From: Shewanella profunda | Lineage (GTDB): Bacteria > Pseudomonadota > Gammaproteobacteria > Enterobacterales > Shewanellaceae | DNA length: 64,000 bases | Assembly: GCF_023283765.1 (NCBI RefSeq) | Contig: NZ_JAKILG010000001.1 | Span: 62,001-126,000 of the forward strand | Direction: 5' to 3' | Shown: one piece after another, positions 11,287 through 19,953 of the stretch | Position numbering within the stretch: position 1 is the first letter of the stretch | How the letters are laid out: the number at the start of each line of letters is the position of its first letter | Notes under the pieces: model-generated | Database searches by the model: none | Told to the model about the DNA's origin: nothing | What the model saw: only the letters and a program-made list of their open reading frames with translations | Made by a program: the position numbers and the translations under genes

Positions 11287-12918
11287 ATGCTGACATTCTT
11301 TAGCCAATTTATCAAAAGTCCAATAGGTAGGCATCTTACCCTGTCTATCGTCCTCTTTAGTTCACTGATCACGTTAGTTACTACAGCCTACCAACTCGTA
11401 AATGATTACCAAGGTGATGTTCAGCGCATCGATAGAGTTTTCTCCAACCTTGAGAAAGCCAACTTAGATGTGTTAGCGGCAAGTGTTTGGGTTATTGATG
11501 AGCGGCTGATTAATACCCAGTTAAATGGATTGATTCAATTACCTGATATTAACTACATTTCGATCAAAGACGACAGTGGTCAGTCTTGGAGCTCAGGTAC
11601 GCAAAAATCTGAGCAATCCCTCGATAGAATCTTTCCTTTAGTCTACAAATCCCCCATTGAAAATATCAATGTTGGGATGCTAGAAGTGCAAGTCGATATG
11701 GATGCGATTTATCAGCGCCTCTACAACAAAGCAATTCTTATTCTGTTATCTAATGGGATTAAAACCTTCTTAGTTGCTGGATTTATTCTTTTCTTGGTGT
11801 GGTACAACATAGCCAAACATCTCGATAAATTGAGTAATTATTGTAAACGGATCAATCTTGACGCTGAATATGAGCCCCTTCAATTTGATCGAAAAGAAAA
11901 AGCTGATGAGTTTAAGCAGGTTGCCGATGCTATCAATAGCATGCAGAACCAACTAAGGAATTCCTTTGGCGCCCTTAAAAACTCTAAAGCTGAGTTGCAA
12001 ACGGCCTTAGAGGATAGAGAACGACTGCTTAAACTTGAACGCAGTTATAAAGAAGAACTTGCAAGGCAGGTAAAAGAAAGAACTCAAGAATTAGAACAAT
12101 CCCTCGCTGCATTAAAACGGGCGCAGCAGGTATTAGTTGAACAAGAAAAAATGGCGGCATTGGGGGGATTAGTTTCAGGTGTCGCCCATGAAATAAACAC
12201 ACCCATCGGTATTTGTCTTACTGCCGCGAGTGCACAGCTCAGCCATATAGATGAGCTTATTGAACTGATCCATAGCGAACAAGCGACGCTGGATGAAATC
12301 AATGCCATTTTGGATGAATACCAACAGAGCTGTGAACTTATTGTACGCAATATCACTAAAGCGAGCAGCTTGATCCAAAAATTCAAGACGGTTGCGATTG
12401 ATCGTAGCCAAGAAGAACATCAATGCTTTAACTTAAACGAGCAACTTAATGAGATCTTTGAATCGTCATTGCTTATGCATCCAAATCTTGAGGTTAAAGC
12501 TTCTATACTCGTTGAACCTAAACTCAATATAAAAACTAATATAAGTTTACTTAATCAAATGGTTAGCAATATTCTCTCTAATGCGTTTACCCATGCATTT
12601 CAAACTCGGGAAGGTGCCCTTGTGCAGGATAACCTTATTCAAATTGATGCAGGTATTGATGAGGGATTTGTCCATGTAAGCATACAAAACAATGGGATAA
12701 AAATACCGCCTGAAGTCGCAGAGCACATGTTCGAACCTTTTTTTACGACAAGTAGAAGTAAGGGCGGGACAGGGTTGGGGTTATCGGCGGCATTTAATAC
12801 CGCAACCTTACTTAATGGCACTATGAGTTACCAAGCGGATTCATCATTAGGTGGCGCGCAGTTCAACATCCGTTTTCCTTTTGTTCAATGCGATTCAATA
12901 CAGATTAGTCAATACTAG
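11287..12918 (+). CDS. orphan sensor histidine kinase
   Basis: 543-residue membrane kinase: TM1 (about residues 17-38), a ~120-residue periplasmic sensor region, TM2 (about 155-178), a HAMP-like linker, a long coiled coil (about 225-280), HisKA with phospho-acceptor His301 in GVAHEINTP, and a C-terminal HATPase. The N box is NQMVSNILSNAFTHAF and the G2 region FFTTSRSKGGTGLGL. The G1 box is unusual: the segment NNGIKIPPE stands where DxGxGI is expected, so the conserved Asp is Asn468 and the second Gly is Lys472. No receiver domain or response regulator gene is adjacent. Signal unknown. Confidence 0.88.
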   Translation: MLTFFSQFIKSPIGRHLTLSIVLFSSLITLVTTAYQLVNDYQGDVQRIDRVFSNLEKANLDVLAASVWVIDERLINTQLNGLIQLPDINYISIKDDSGQSWSSGTQKSEQSLDRIFPLVYKSPIENINVGMLEVQVDMDAIYQRLYNKAILILLSNGIKTFLVAGFILFLVWYNIAKHLDKLSNYCKRINLDAEYEPLQFDRKEKADEFKQVADAINSMQNQLRNSFGALKNSKAELQTALEDRERLLKLERSYKEELARQVKERTQELEQSLAALKRAQQVLVEQEKMAALGGLVSGVAHEINTPIGICLTAASAQLSHIDELIELIHSEQATLDEINAILDEYQQSCELIVRNITKASSLIQKFKTVAIDRSQEEHQCFNLNEQLNEIFESSLLMHPNLEVKASILVEPKLNIKTNISLLNQMVSNILSNAFTHAFQTREGALVQDNLIQIDAGIDEGFVHVSIQNNGIKIPPEVAEHMFEPFFTTSRSKGGTGLGLSAAFNTATLLNGTMSYQADSSLGGAQFNIRFPFVQCDSIQISQY

Positions 12919-12927
12919 GATGAAGAT

Positions 12928-12957
12928 AAAAACCCCACAGGCTGGGTTGTGGGGTTT
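12928..12957. terminator. bidirectional terminator between kinase and tcdA
   Basis: AAACCCCACA (12930-12939) pairs with TGTGGGGTTT (12948-12957) around an 8-base loop. The T run is better on the minus strand, so it mainly serves tcdA, but it lies between two convergent genes. Confidence 0.75.
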
Positions 12958-12995
12958 CAACGCTATACATCTTTAATTTCTATACAAACAGCATT

Positions 12996-13799
12996 CTATC
13001 CGTTGGCGATTTGTGCCAGTCTCGCCAGTACGCGACTTACAGCCACAAAACCAAAGGTGCCAGTCACCATAGTCACAGCACCAAAACCAGAGGCACAATC
13101 CATTCGCATACTGCCATCGGCCGTTGCCTTAGTACTACAAACCGAACCATCCGTTTGGGGATAGACTAACTGTTCACTGGAAAATACTGCGTCTATAGCA
13201 AACCGACGTTGTACATTTTTAGAGAAATTATATTCGCGGCGTAAAATGTTACGCACTTTAGCCAGCAGAGGATCTTGGTAAGTTTTAGCGAGATCCGTCA
13301 GTTGAATTTGGGTTGGATCCGTTTGACCTCCCGCACCACCCACAGTCACTATCTTAATCTTTTGACGTTTACACCAAGCAATGAGGGCCGCTTTTTGTTT
13401 CACGGCATCAATACAATCGACAACGTAATCGATATTGCCACCCTCTTTAGTGCCAAGCAAATAGTCACCTAGGTTATCAATAGTGATAAAGTCTTCAATT
13501 TCATTAACTTGACAATCTGGATTAATCTCACGGATCCGTTGTGCCATCACTGCGACTTTCGATCCGCCAACAGTCGAGGTGAGTGCGTGGATTTGGCGAT
13601 TGATGTTAGTGACGCAGATATCATCTAGATCAATTAAGCTAATTTGTCCTATGCCACTACGAGCTAAAGCTTCTGCGGCCCACGTACCTACGCCACCGAT
13701 ACCAATCACTACCACATGGGAACGCGCAAATTTTGCTAATGCCTTTTGTCCGTACAAACGGCCAATTCCACTAAAGCGATTCTGATAGGCTTCAGTCAT
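12996..13799 (-). CDS. tcdA: tRNA threonylcarbamoyladenosine dehydratase TcdA
   Basis: E1-like, ATP-dependent enzyme that converts t6A37 of tRNA to the cyclic form (ct6A). The N-terminal Rossmann motif GIGGVGTWAAEALARSG (about residues 33-49) is followed by LIDLDDICVTNINRQ and a central VDCIDAVKQK, typical of TcdA (CsdL/YgdL). Length 267 aa is normal. It is separate from its neighbours: a terminator follows, and the upstream side faces the long porin intergenic region. Confidence 0.93.
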   Translation of the reverse strand: MTEAYQNRFSGIGRLYGQKALAKFARSHVVVIGIGGVGTWAAEALARSGIGQISLIDLDDICVTNINRQIHALTSTVGGSKVAVMAQRIREINPDCQVNEIEDFITIDNLGDYLLGTKEGGNIDYVVDCIDAVKQKAALIAWCKRQKIKIVTVGGAGGQTDPTQIQLTDLAKTYQDPLLAKVRNILRREYNFSKNVQRRFAIDAVFSSEQLVYPQTDGSVCSTKATADGSMRMDCASGFGAVTMVTGTFGFVAVSRVLARLAQIANG

Positions 13800-14153
13800 A
13801 AATACTTACCTTCTATAGACTTGAAAAAGCTTGTTCCCTATCAGGGCTCAGTTGGAGCCAAGATACAGGTACTGTGCAGTACAACTAAAAATGCGCCATG
13901 GATTCTAAACGATTTAGCATAAAAATCGAAATCAATCTCCGAGCTTGCATAGGGACATTATCAAGGTATGGATATCAATTAAATGTAACAAAAGGGCTTC
14001 TGTTGAATAGTCTGATAATGTTATAGGTTAAAAGCATCAAAAGAGTGTTTTTGATATGTAAAACAGTATGTTGAAAATAATGTGATTTTAGGTAATTTTG
14101 ATCTAGATCACATTTTGTTTTGTTCTGTCTATGCAAACTCTGCCGCACAACAT
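13800..14153. other. non-coding stretch upstream of the porin remnant
   Basis: 354 bases with no supportable gene. It is AT-rich and holds the presumed tcdA promoter and the CRP-like box at 14097. Confidence 0.5.
14097..14112. promoter_or_regulatory. CRP-like box upstream of porin remnant
   Basis: TTTGA-TCTAGA-TCACA matches the CRP consensus at nine of ten half-site positions; the overlapping TTGATCTAGATCAC is FNR-like. It now precedes only a truncated porin gene, so it may be the surviving promoter of the lost gene. Confidence 0.5.
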
Positions 14154-14306
14154 CTCAAGTTCAGTGTGGGTGCCGATTATCGTCTTTTTACTAAGACTAT
14201 GGTCTATGGTCACGACACTCGCTTCGATGGTGACCTTATGCTATCTGATGCGAAACAGGACTTAGATGATATTGTATTTACAGTAGGTTTACGTGTTGAT
14301 TTTTAA
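14154..14306 (+). pseudogene. C-terminal remnant of a porin gene
   Basis: About 50 in-frame codons plus stop that align with the last 50 residues of the intact porin just downstream: SVGADYRL matches IIGADYRL, then VYGH matches LYGH, DAKQDL matches GVKQDL, and the end VGLRVDF matches IGVRYDF. The final Phe is the outer-membrane assembly signal. No signal peptide or barrel body precedes it; only unrelated sequence and a CRP-like box do. I read it as what remains of a tandem porin copy after an internal deletion. It is similar but not identical to the neighbour, so it is probably a diverged paralogue. Confidence 0.75.
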
Positions 14307-14338
14307 ATAAATTACTTAGTATTTTAAAACTGTATTTT

Positions 14339-14374
14339 GGGTAAAAAAAGCAGTTTCTATCACTTTTTTTACCC
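14339..14374 (+). repeat. 12-bp perfect inverted repeat, possible terminator
   Basis: GGGTAAAAAAAG and CTTTTTTTACCC form perfect 12-base arms around a 12-base loop, 33 bases after the porin remnant stop. The stem is AT-rich and no T run follows, so terminator function is uncertain. Confidence 0.5.
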
Positions 14375-14737
14375 ACCTATAGCCAAAAAACACTCATAAG
14401 CCTGCTTTATGACAAACTTGCTACAACATTAGTATATGCTACAGTTAGCGTCGCCAACTCACTTAGGCCTACGCGTCTGTTCTACCTCTTAAGTAGTAAG
14501 TGATAAATGGTGTTTTACTGCTTTCATGTCAAATTGTGATCGAGGTATGTAGGAATATCCTAAAAAAGTCTGAATAAGGGCAAGGACAGCCAAAAACTTG
14601 ATCTACGACACAGCCTGCAAGTCGTAAAACTGTAAAAATCGGCGGCAACTTTGTTACTGATACTAGTAGCAAATGTTTAAAACCACACAAAAACCATGAA
14701 AAATGGATAAGAACTTAGGTTCGAGGGAGCACAAAAC
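14375..14737 (+). promoter_or_regulatory. porin upstream region
   Basis: 363 bases without a gene. They must hold the porin promoter, but I see no clear -35/-10 pair. A lone TGTGA half-site at about 14535 is the only CRP-like sequence. GAGGGAG at 14723-14729 is the ribosome site for the porin. Confidence 0.4.
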
Positions 14738-15802
14738 ATGAAAAAGACATTCATCTCTGCATCAGTTGCATCAGTATTGGCATTGGCTTCATTCGGTGCG
14801 CTAGCCGAAGGCCCAAGCTTCTATGGTCGTTTTGATCTAGGAGTGACCACTACAGATTCAAGCACTACCCTACAAGGCAGTACTAAAGGTTCTACCGTTG
14901 GAGAAAGTGGCACTTATCTTGAGAACAACTTCTCATGGTTAGGTGTAAAGGGTTCTGAAAAAGTTGCCGACGGCGTAGACATTGTATACCAAATGGAGTT
15001 TGGTGTTGATAACACCAATAACACTGGTAATACATTCACCGCTCGTAATACATTCTTAGGTTTTAAAACTGCCGCTGGTACAGTGTTCGCGGGTCGTAAT
15101 GATACCGTATTTAAGCAAGCTGAAGGTAACGTAGACTTATTCGGTAATACTAACGCTGATATCGACCGCTTAGTGAGCGCCCAAGTTCGTAGTGGTGACG
15201 GTGTATGGTACTATTCACCAAAAATTGCTGATTTAGTTACCATTAATGCTACCTATTTATTTGATGATAACTATGAAGCTACAGCCACAACTTCAGATAG
15301 CATGTATGCTTTAAGTGTGACTTTAGGTGATAAAGCATTTAAAGCGCAAAACTATTATTTAGCCGCAGCTTATAACAGTGCTATCGGTGGCGTAGATGCT
15401 TACCGTGGTGTTGCTCAGGTCAAGCTTGGTGACTTTACTGTTGGCGGTTTATTCCAAAATGCCGAGAGCATTACAAATGATAACCGTGATGGTAACTCAT
15501 ACTTCGTTAACGTAGCCTACAAACTACCAATGGGTATAAACCTGAAAGCGGAATATGGTAAAGACGAAGCTGGTTTCGGTAGCTACTTCAAAAATGCATC
15601 AGGTATTACTAGCAATATGACTGTAGATTTGGATGATGTTAACGTTGATCAATTCATTATCGGTGCTGATTATCGTTTAGTTAAATCAACACTGTTATAT
15701 GGACACTATGCACATTATGAAGGTGATTTCACACAAGCTGGCGTGAAACAAGATCTGATCGAAGATGACGTAGTTTCTATCGGTGTACGTTACGACTTCT
15801 AA
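14738..15802 (+). CDS. outer membrane general porin (Omp35-like)
   Basis: 354-residue trimeric-type porin for diffusion of small solutes across the outer membrane. Signal peptide MKKTFISASVASVLALASF with cleavage after ALA; the mature protein starts EGPSFYGRFDLG, the usual first strand. Alternating beta-strand pattern throughout and a C-terminal VSIGVRYDF ending in Phe. GAGGGAGCACAAAAC precedes the ATG. It resembles the Shewanella porin known as Omp35, which has been linked to anaerobic respiration; that identity rests on general similarity and length. A strong terminator follows and a truncated paralogue lies upstream. Confidence 0.88.
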   Translation: MKKTFISASVASVLALASFGALAEGPSFYGRFDLGVTTTDSSTTLQGSTKGSTVGESGTYLENNFSWLGVKGSEKVADGVDIVYQMEFGVDNTNNTGNTFTARNTFLGFKTAAGTVFAGRNDTVFKQAEGNVDLFGNTNADIDRLVSAQVRSGDGVWYYSPKIADLVTINATYLFDDNYEATATTSDSMYALSVTLGDKAFKAQNYYLAAAYNSAIGGVDAYRGVAQVKLGDFTVGGLFQNAESITNDNRDGNSYFVNVAYKLPMGINLKAEYGKDEAGFGSYFKNASGITSNMTVDLDDVNVDQFIIGADYRLVKSTLLYGHYAHYEGDFTQAGVKQDLIEDDVVSIGVRYDF

Positions 15803-15823
15803 ATCCCAATAGATATTGATTGA

Positions 15824-15853
15824 AAAAAACCTACTGTTCGCAGTAGGTTTTTT
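15824..15853 (+). terminator. rho-independent terminator of porin
   Basis: A 13-bp stem AAAAAACCTACTG / CAGTAGGTTTTTT with a TTCG tetraloop, 21 bases after the porin stop. The minus strand also ends in T, so it may serve queG too. Confidence 0.9.
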
Positions 15854-15907
15854 GTTTTCTAGATTCCAAAGGTGTGCGATTGATTTACCTTAAGTATTCT
15901 TGAGGTT

Positions 15908-17116
15908 TTAGGCATCGCGGGGTAGACCCTTTTCAATAATCCGTACTATTCGCGCTGTTTTACGACGTGCTTTTTGTTGCACTATTGTGCTGCTGGCAGC
16001 AAGACGTGATTGCTGTGCATCGATTGCCCACTGAATATGCTCCCGTACCATTTCATCCACTTCTGCACTTTCTTGGCGAGCAGCTAATGCCTCTAGGATC
16101 ACCGGACTTGCTGGTGCATTACCGAGTGCCACGGCGATATTACGTAACCAGCGTTTATGCCCAATTCGGCGAATAGCACTCCCTTCGGTTTGTTTCAGAA
16201 ACTGGGTCTCAGTCCAAGCAAATAAGCTAAGTAGATCAGGCTGCTTTAATGTCGGGCGAATATGAAAGTCTGCTTCTTCCGTCAGTGGTGCTTGGCGATT
16301 GACCGGACATACAAGCTGACAATCATCGCAGCCATAAATTCTATTACCCATAAGTGGTCTAAATTCTTCGGGAATAGCGCCTTGTAACTCAATAGTGAGA
16401 TAGGAAATACAACGCCTACTATCGACGATATAAGGTTCTACAATTGCGCCCGTAGGGCAGGAGGTGATACAGGCTACGCACGTGTTACAAGCTTCCTGAA
16501 TAGGAATATCAACGGGCACAGGTAGATTAATAAAGAGTTCACCTAAAAAGAACCAACTTCCTGAATCATGGTTAAGGATGAGCGAGTGTTTGCCTGTCCA
16601 GCCAATACCGGCTTTTTCAGCTAATGGGCGTTCGAGAACCGGAGCCGAATCGACAAAAGGTCGAAAGTCTGCAACATCGTAGCCGAGGGTGACTAACTCT
16701 GCACTTATTTGATCCCCAAGCTTTTTTAAGCGAGAACGGATCAATTTATGATAATCCCTTCCTCCGGCATAACGGGAAATATACCCTAAGTTTGGGTCGG
16801 TCAGATTTGTCGCAAAGCCAGCTTCTGGTGGCAAATAATCCATACGCACCGATATGACTCTTACTGTACCTGGATGTAGTTCATGTGGGCGAGCACGCAT
16901 CATGCCGTGGCTTGCCATATAGGCCATTTCGCCATGATAACCTTTGTCCAGCCATGCTTGGAGTTCAATCTCTTGACGGGTTAAGTCGGTATCACAAATG
17001 CCAACCTGTGCAAATCCCAGTGCTTTTCCCCAGCTTTTAATTTGCTGTGCAAGTCGAGAGAGCATAATTGCATCGGGATAATTGGGCTTAGGATGAATAC
17101 TGGGCGACATGGACAT
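15908..17116 (-). CDS. queG: epoxyqueuosine reductase QueG
   Basis: Cobalamin- and [4Fe-4S]-dependent enzyme for the last step of queuosine synthesis in tRNA. 402 residues. The DUF1730 N-terminal part has YHGEMAYM and RARPHEL. The ferredoxin-like part has two cysteine clusters, CNTCVACITSCPTGAI and CDDCQLVCP. The conserved VDSAPVLERPLAEKAGIGW sits mid-protein, and the C-terminal HEAT-like region ends IEKGLPRDA, as in E. coli QueG. The usual neighbours nnrE and tsaE are absent; the gene stands alone here. Confidence 0.95.
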   Translation of the reverse strand: MSMSPSIHPKPNYPDAIMLSRLAQQIKSWGKALGFAQVGICDTDLTRQEIELQAWLDKGYHGEMAYMASHGMMRARPHELHPGTVRVISVRMDYLPPEAGFATNLTDPNLGYISRYAGGRDYHKLIRSRLKKLGDQISAELVTLGYDVADFRPFVDSAPVLERPLAEKAGIGWTGKHSLILNHDSGSWFFLGELFINLPVPVDIPIQEACNTCVACITSCPTGAIVEPYIVDSRRCISYLTIELQGAIPEEFRPLMGNRIYGCDDCQLVCPVNRQAPLTEEADFHIRPTLKQPDLLSLFAWTETQFLKQTEGSAIRRIGHKRWLRNIAVALGNAPASPVILEALAARQESAEVDEMVREHIQWAIDAQQSRLAASSTIVQQKARRKTARIVRIIEKGLPRDA

Positions 17117-17270
17117 ACTGAAATGACATCGTTAGGTGGCAATATGATACCAGTTTTAGGTTGATCGCGACGAGTTAACTAAAAGACATGGCTTTTTAAA
17201 GGTATATCCTTTGAAACGGTATTGAGCTCGGCTTAGCGTGGCAGGTACAGGCATAATTAGGAGCACTTAT

Positions 17271-19169
17271 TTATTCAGCGACTTTAACGCAATTTCTTCC
17301 TGCGTTCTTCGCTTCGTAAAGGGCGGCATCAGCTCGTTTCAACAGACTGGCAAAGTCTTTATCCTGAGACAAGGCGTTATGATTGCTAGCATCAAAGGTA
17401 GCAACACCTGCGCTAACCGTGAGTCTAAGCGTCGAAGGTAACTCTTTGGCACTAAAATGTGCGATATGGGTTTGAAGCTCATTGACAAGGGTTAAGGCAC
17501 GTTCTGCATTGGTATTAGGTAAAATAATTAAAAACTCTTCCCCTCCGATACGACCAATGAGATCTTTATTACCTATTAATGCATTCGTGGCATTCGCGAT
17601 CGTGATAAGAGCGTTATCACCGATTTCATGACCAAAGTTATCGTTGATTTGCTTAAAATGATCCGCATCAAAAATAATCAATGAAAAAGGGGTTCGTTGC
17701 TTTAAGGCTTGCTGGAAATATTGGTTTGCTTGATCGTAGATATGCCGACGGTTAGGTAGTTGAGTTAAATAATCCGTTAGGGCGATGATTTGTAGCTGGC
17801 GATTTCTGTGCACTTGTTTATAGGCAAATACAGAGACAATGGCGAGTATGCATCCCGTTAACAATAAAATAATAAGTTGTAGTGATTTGTTCTTTTCAAG
17901 GAGAGTGAGTTCCTGCTCCTTAAGATTTTGGTTTTCAATCAATTGTTTATTCTCAGACTCTATACGATTGGTACTAAACTTGACCTTTAATTCTGTTGTG
18001 TGATGTGAAAGATAATTGCCATCAACCTGTTTAGTTAAAGTCACAAACTCCTGAAGCGCTTGATAAGCTGCTGGTAAGTTATTAATTGCAAAATATATAT
18101 CACTCTTAAGATATAGTAGTTGAAGCAGTCCTCGATCATTTTGAAGCTTACGGAATACCTGTTCTCCCTGAGTGAGCTCCTTTAGTGCTTCGGCATAGAT
18201 CCCTTGCTTAAATTTCAGTTCAGCCATAAATAACTTCATAAAACTGTAGGCCGGTGGATCTTTTTCATCAATTATTGGAGCGGCTTTGGCTAAATAACCT
18301 TCTGCTTCAGAAAGACGATCTAATTTGATTAAACTGAAAGCGATATTTGTCGCTAGAACGGCAGCTACAGCTTCTTGCTGATGTTCCTTGAAATAGTTAT
18401 AGCTGATTAAGTAGTTATCGATAGCCTGTTGATGTTCACCCAGTTCATCTAAGGCTAAGCCTATGTCAGAGGTGACACTAATCGCGAGTTCTTGATTATT
18501 ATTTTTGACATAAATTTCTTTGAGTTTAGTGTAATAGCTAATCGCACTTTGGGGATCGCCATAACGTCTAAAGCTCCCTGCAATACCCGCAAGGTTGATA
18601 TTTGCCCAGCCAGTTAAATTGAGTGATTCATAAAGATTTTGTGCGGTGACAAGATCGTCCAATGCCGAAGAAAAATCGCCAATATAGGAATACAGTGCCC
18701 CACGTAAACTCCGTGAGTCGGCGATCAGCTTAAGATCTTCCTGCTGATAGGCTCTTGTCACACTTTTATTGTAACCTTCCATAGCGCCATGAATATCGCC
18801 ACTTTGTTCCAACAACCACGAATGGCAAAGGGTCAGATCAGTCACATAATGGGGGGAGGCCGTTTTAGGTATACTCGCTAACGCCTTGGTCGTATTTTCA
18901 AGTGCCAATTTAACTTGATTATCACTTTCAACGGATTGATCCCAGCACTTTAATAGTTGGAGTTTTTCAGTTCGGATAACATCATGGCTTGGGATCAATT
19001 GGCTCAGTAATTTAAGATTTTCTTCGATCACTTCGCGAGTCATTGGTTCGCCACGGTCGAATTTTTCGAATATTTTATCGGCCTGACTTTTTTCGCTGGC
19101 CATCACGGAACTCAAGGCCAGTAAAAACAATAATAGAGTGATAGGTAAATATCGTAACGGGTGTGGCAA
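17271..19169 (-). CDS. membrane diguanylate cyclase with periplasmic TPR region
   Basis: 632-residue c-di-GMP synthase candidate. An N-terminal signal/anchor (LPITLLLFLLALSSVMAS) is followed by ~370 residues of helical TPR-like repeats (for example GDFSSALDDLVTAQNLYESL, GEHQQAIDNYLISYNYF), a coiled region, one membrane helix (about 428-450) and a C-terminal GGDEF domain. The active site is GGEEF (about 541-545), with DYLTQLPNRR upstream. The inhibitory I-site RxxD is not conserved: GNKD occupies that position. The start is a TTG with AGGA about 10 bases upstream; no ATG lies before the hydrophobic segment. The signal sensed is unknown. Confidence 0.88.
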   Translation of the reverse strand: MPHPLRYLPITLLLFLLALSSVMASEKSQADKIFEKFDRGEPMTREVIEENLKLLSQLIPSHDVIRTEKLQLLKCWDQSVESDNQVKLALENTTKALASIPKTASPHYVTDLTLCHSWLLEQSGDIHGAMEGYNKSVTRAYQQEDLKLIADSRSLRGALYSYIGDFSSALDDLVTAQNLYESLNLTGWANINLAGIAGSFRRYGDPQSAISYYTKLKEIYVKNNNQELAISVTSDIGLALDELGEHQQAIDNYLISYNYFKEHQQEAVAAVLATNIAFSLIKLDRLSEAEGYLAKAAPIIDEKDPPAYSFMKLFMAELKFKQGIYAEALKELTQGEQVFRKLQNDRGLLQLLYLKSDIYFAINNLPAAYQALQEFVTLTKQVDGNYLSHHTTELKVKFSTNRIESENKQLIENQNLKEQELTLLEKNKSLQLIILLLTGCILAIVSVFAYKQVHRNRQLQIIALTDYLTQLPNRRHIYDQANQYFQQALKQRTPFSLIIFDADHFKQINDNFGHEIGDNALITIANATNALIGNKDLIGRIGGEEFLIILPNTNAERALTLVNELQTHIAHFSAKELPSTLRLTVSAGVATFDASNHNALSQDKDFASLLKRADAALYEAKNAGRNCVKVAE

Positions 19170-19421
19170 AGTCGAATATTCCTGTTTTTGTTGAAACCAT
19201 TAGTTAATCATTATTTTAGCATAGCTCTAACCATTAGCTTTTTGCCAGCTTATTACACTGATATATAGCAATTTTGCATTCAGCTGGCGATCGAGGTATA
19301 AACATCGCCTTAAACATCAGGGCATCATCATGACGCCTTTAGAGGCAATGGTATTTTTAGTTTATCTTCGCCGCCAGTTTTAGTTATGGTCAGTGATTAC
19401 TGCATAGATTAGAGAGTTTTT

Positions 19422-19856
19422 ATGATTGAATTATCAGATGCTTATCGCGAAATCGCGGAGCAAATTTCTTACAATGTCGCCAATAAAGTACTCCCCATGG
19501 AAAAATTGCCAGAGAGTTTATTGGCGGCTTACCAAAGCCTATGTGCCGAGTTACTGGAAGACAGGGAAACTAAATTTAGCCAAGCTTGGGATGCTTTACC
19601 TGCCAGTGCACGTAATTTGATGCTACAGGCGGAGTTTCATGGTTTTTACATGGCTAACGCTTGGCTGCAATTAAGTCGTGTTGCCCAAGAGATTTCAGAG
19701 CAAGCCGATACGGACGAAGCCATCAAAGAGAAGGAATACAATGGTATTTTTACTCGGTTAGCCGATGAATCCTTGAAGGAAAGCCTGCGTAAATTGAAAA
19801 AAGCGCGCACCGATCGTTCTATGCTCAATAGCTTTAAACAGGTTATGGCACCTTAG
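19422..19856 (+). CDS. hypothetical protein, helical
   Basis: 144-residue soluble protein that I do not recognise. It is almost entirely alpha-helical, acidic in the middle, with a charged C-terminal helix (ESLRKLKKARTDRS). No signal peptide, cysteine pair or known motif is visible. The ATG has GAGAG 6 bases upstream, and the downstream hairpin terminator supports a real single-gene transcript. It is convergent with maeA and divergent from the diguanylate cyclase gene. Confidence 0.75.
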   Translation: MIELSDAYREIAEQISYNVANKVLPMEKLPESLLAAYQSLCAELLEDRETKFSQAWDALPASARNLMLQAEFHGFYMANAWLQLSRVAQEISEQADTDEAIKEKEYNGIFTRLADESLKESLRKLKKARTDRSMLNSFKQVMAP

Positions 19857-19887
19857 TTTTGTATTGAAATGAAAATTGCGCCTGAAA

Positions 19888-19925
19888 TGAAAAAGCCCGT
19901 CACTTAACAATGGCGGGCTTTTTAG
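19888..19925. terminator. bidirectional terminator
   Basis: AAAAAGCCCG / CGGGCTTTTT stem with a 14-base loop and T runs on both strands, between the convergent 144-aa gene and maeA. Confidence 0.85.
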
Positions 19926-19953
19926 CATATCATTCAACTAGTAAGATAAAACC

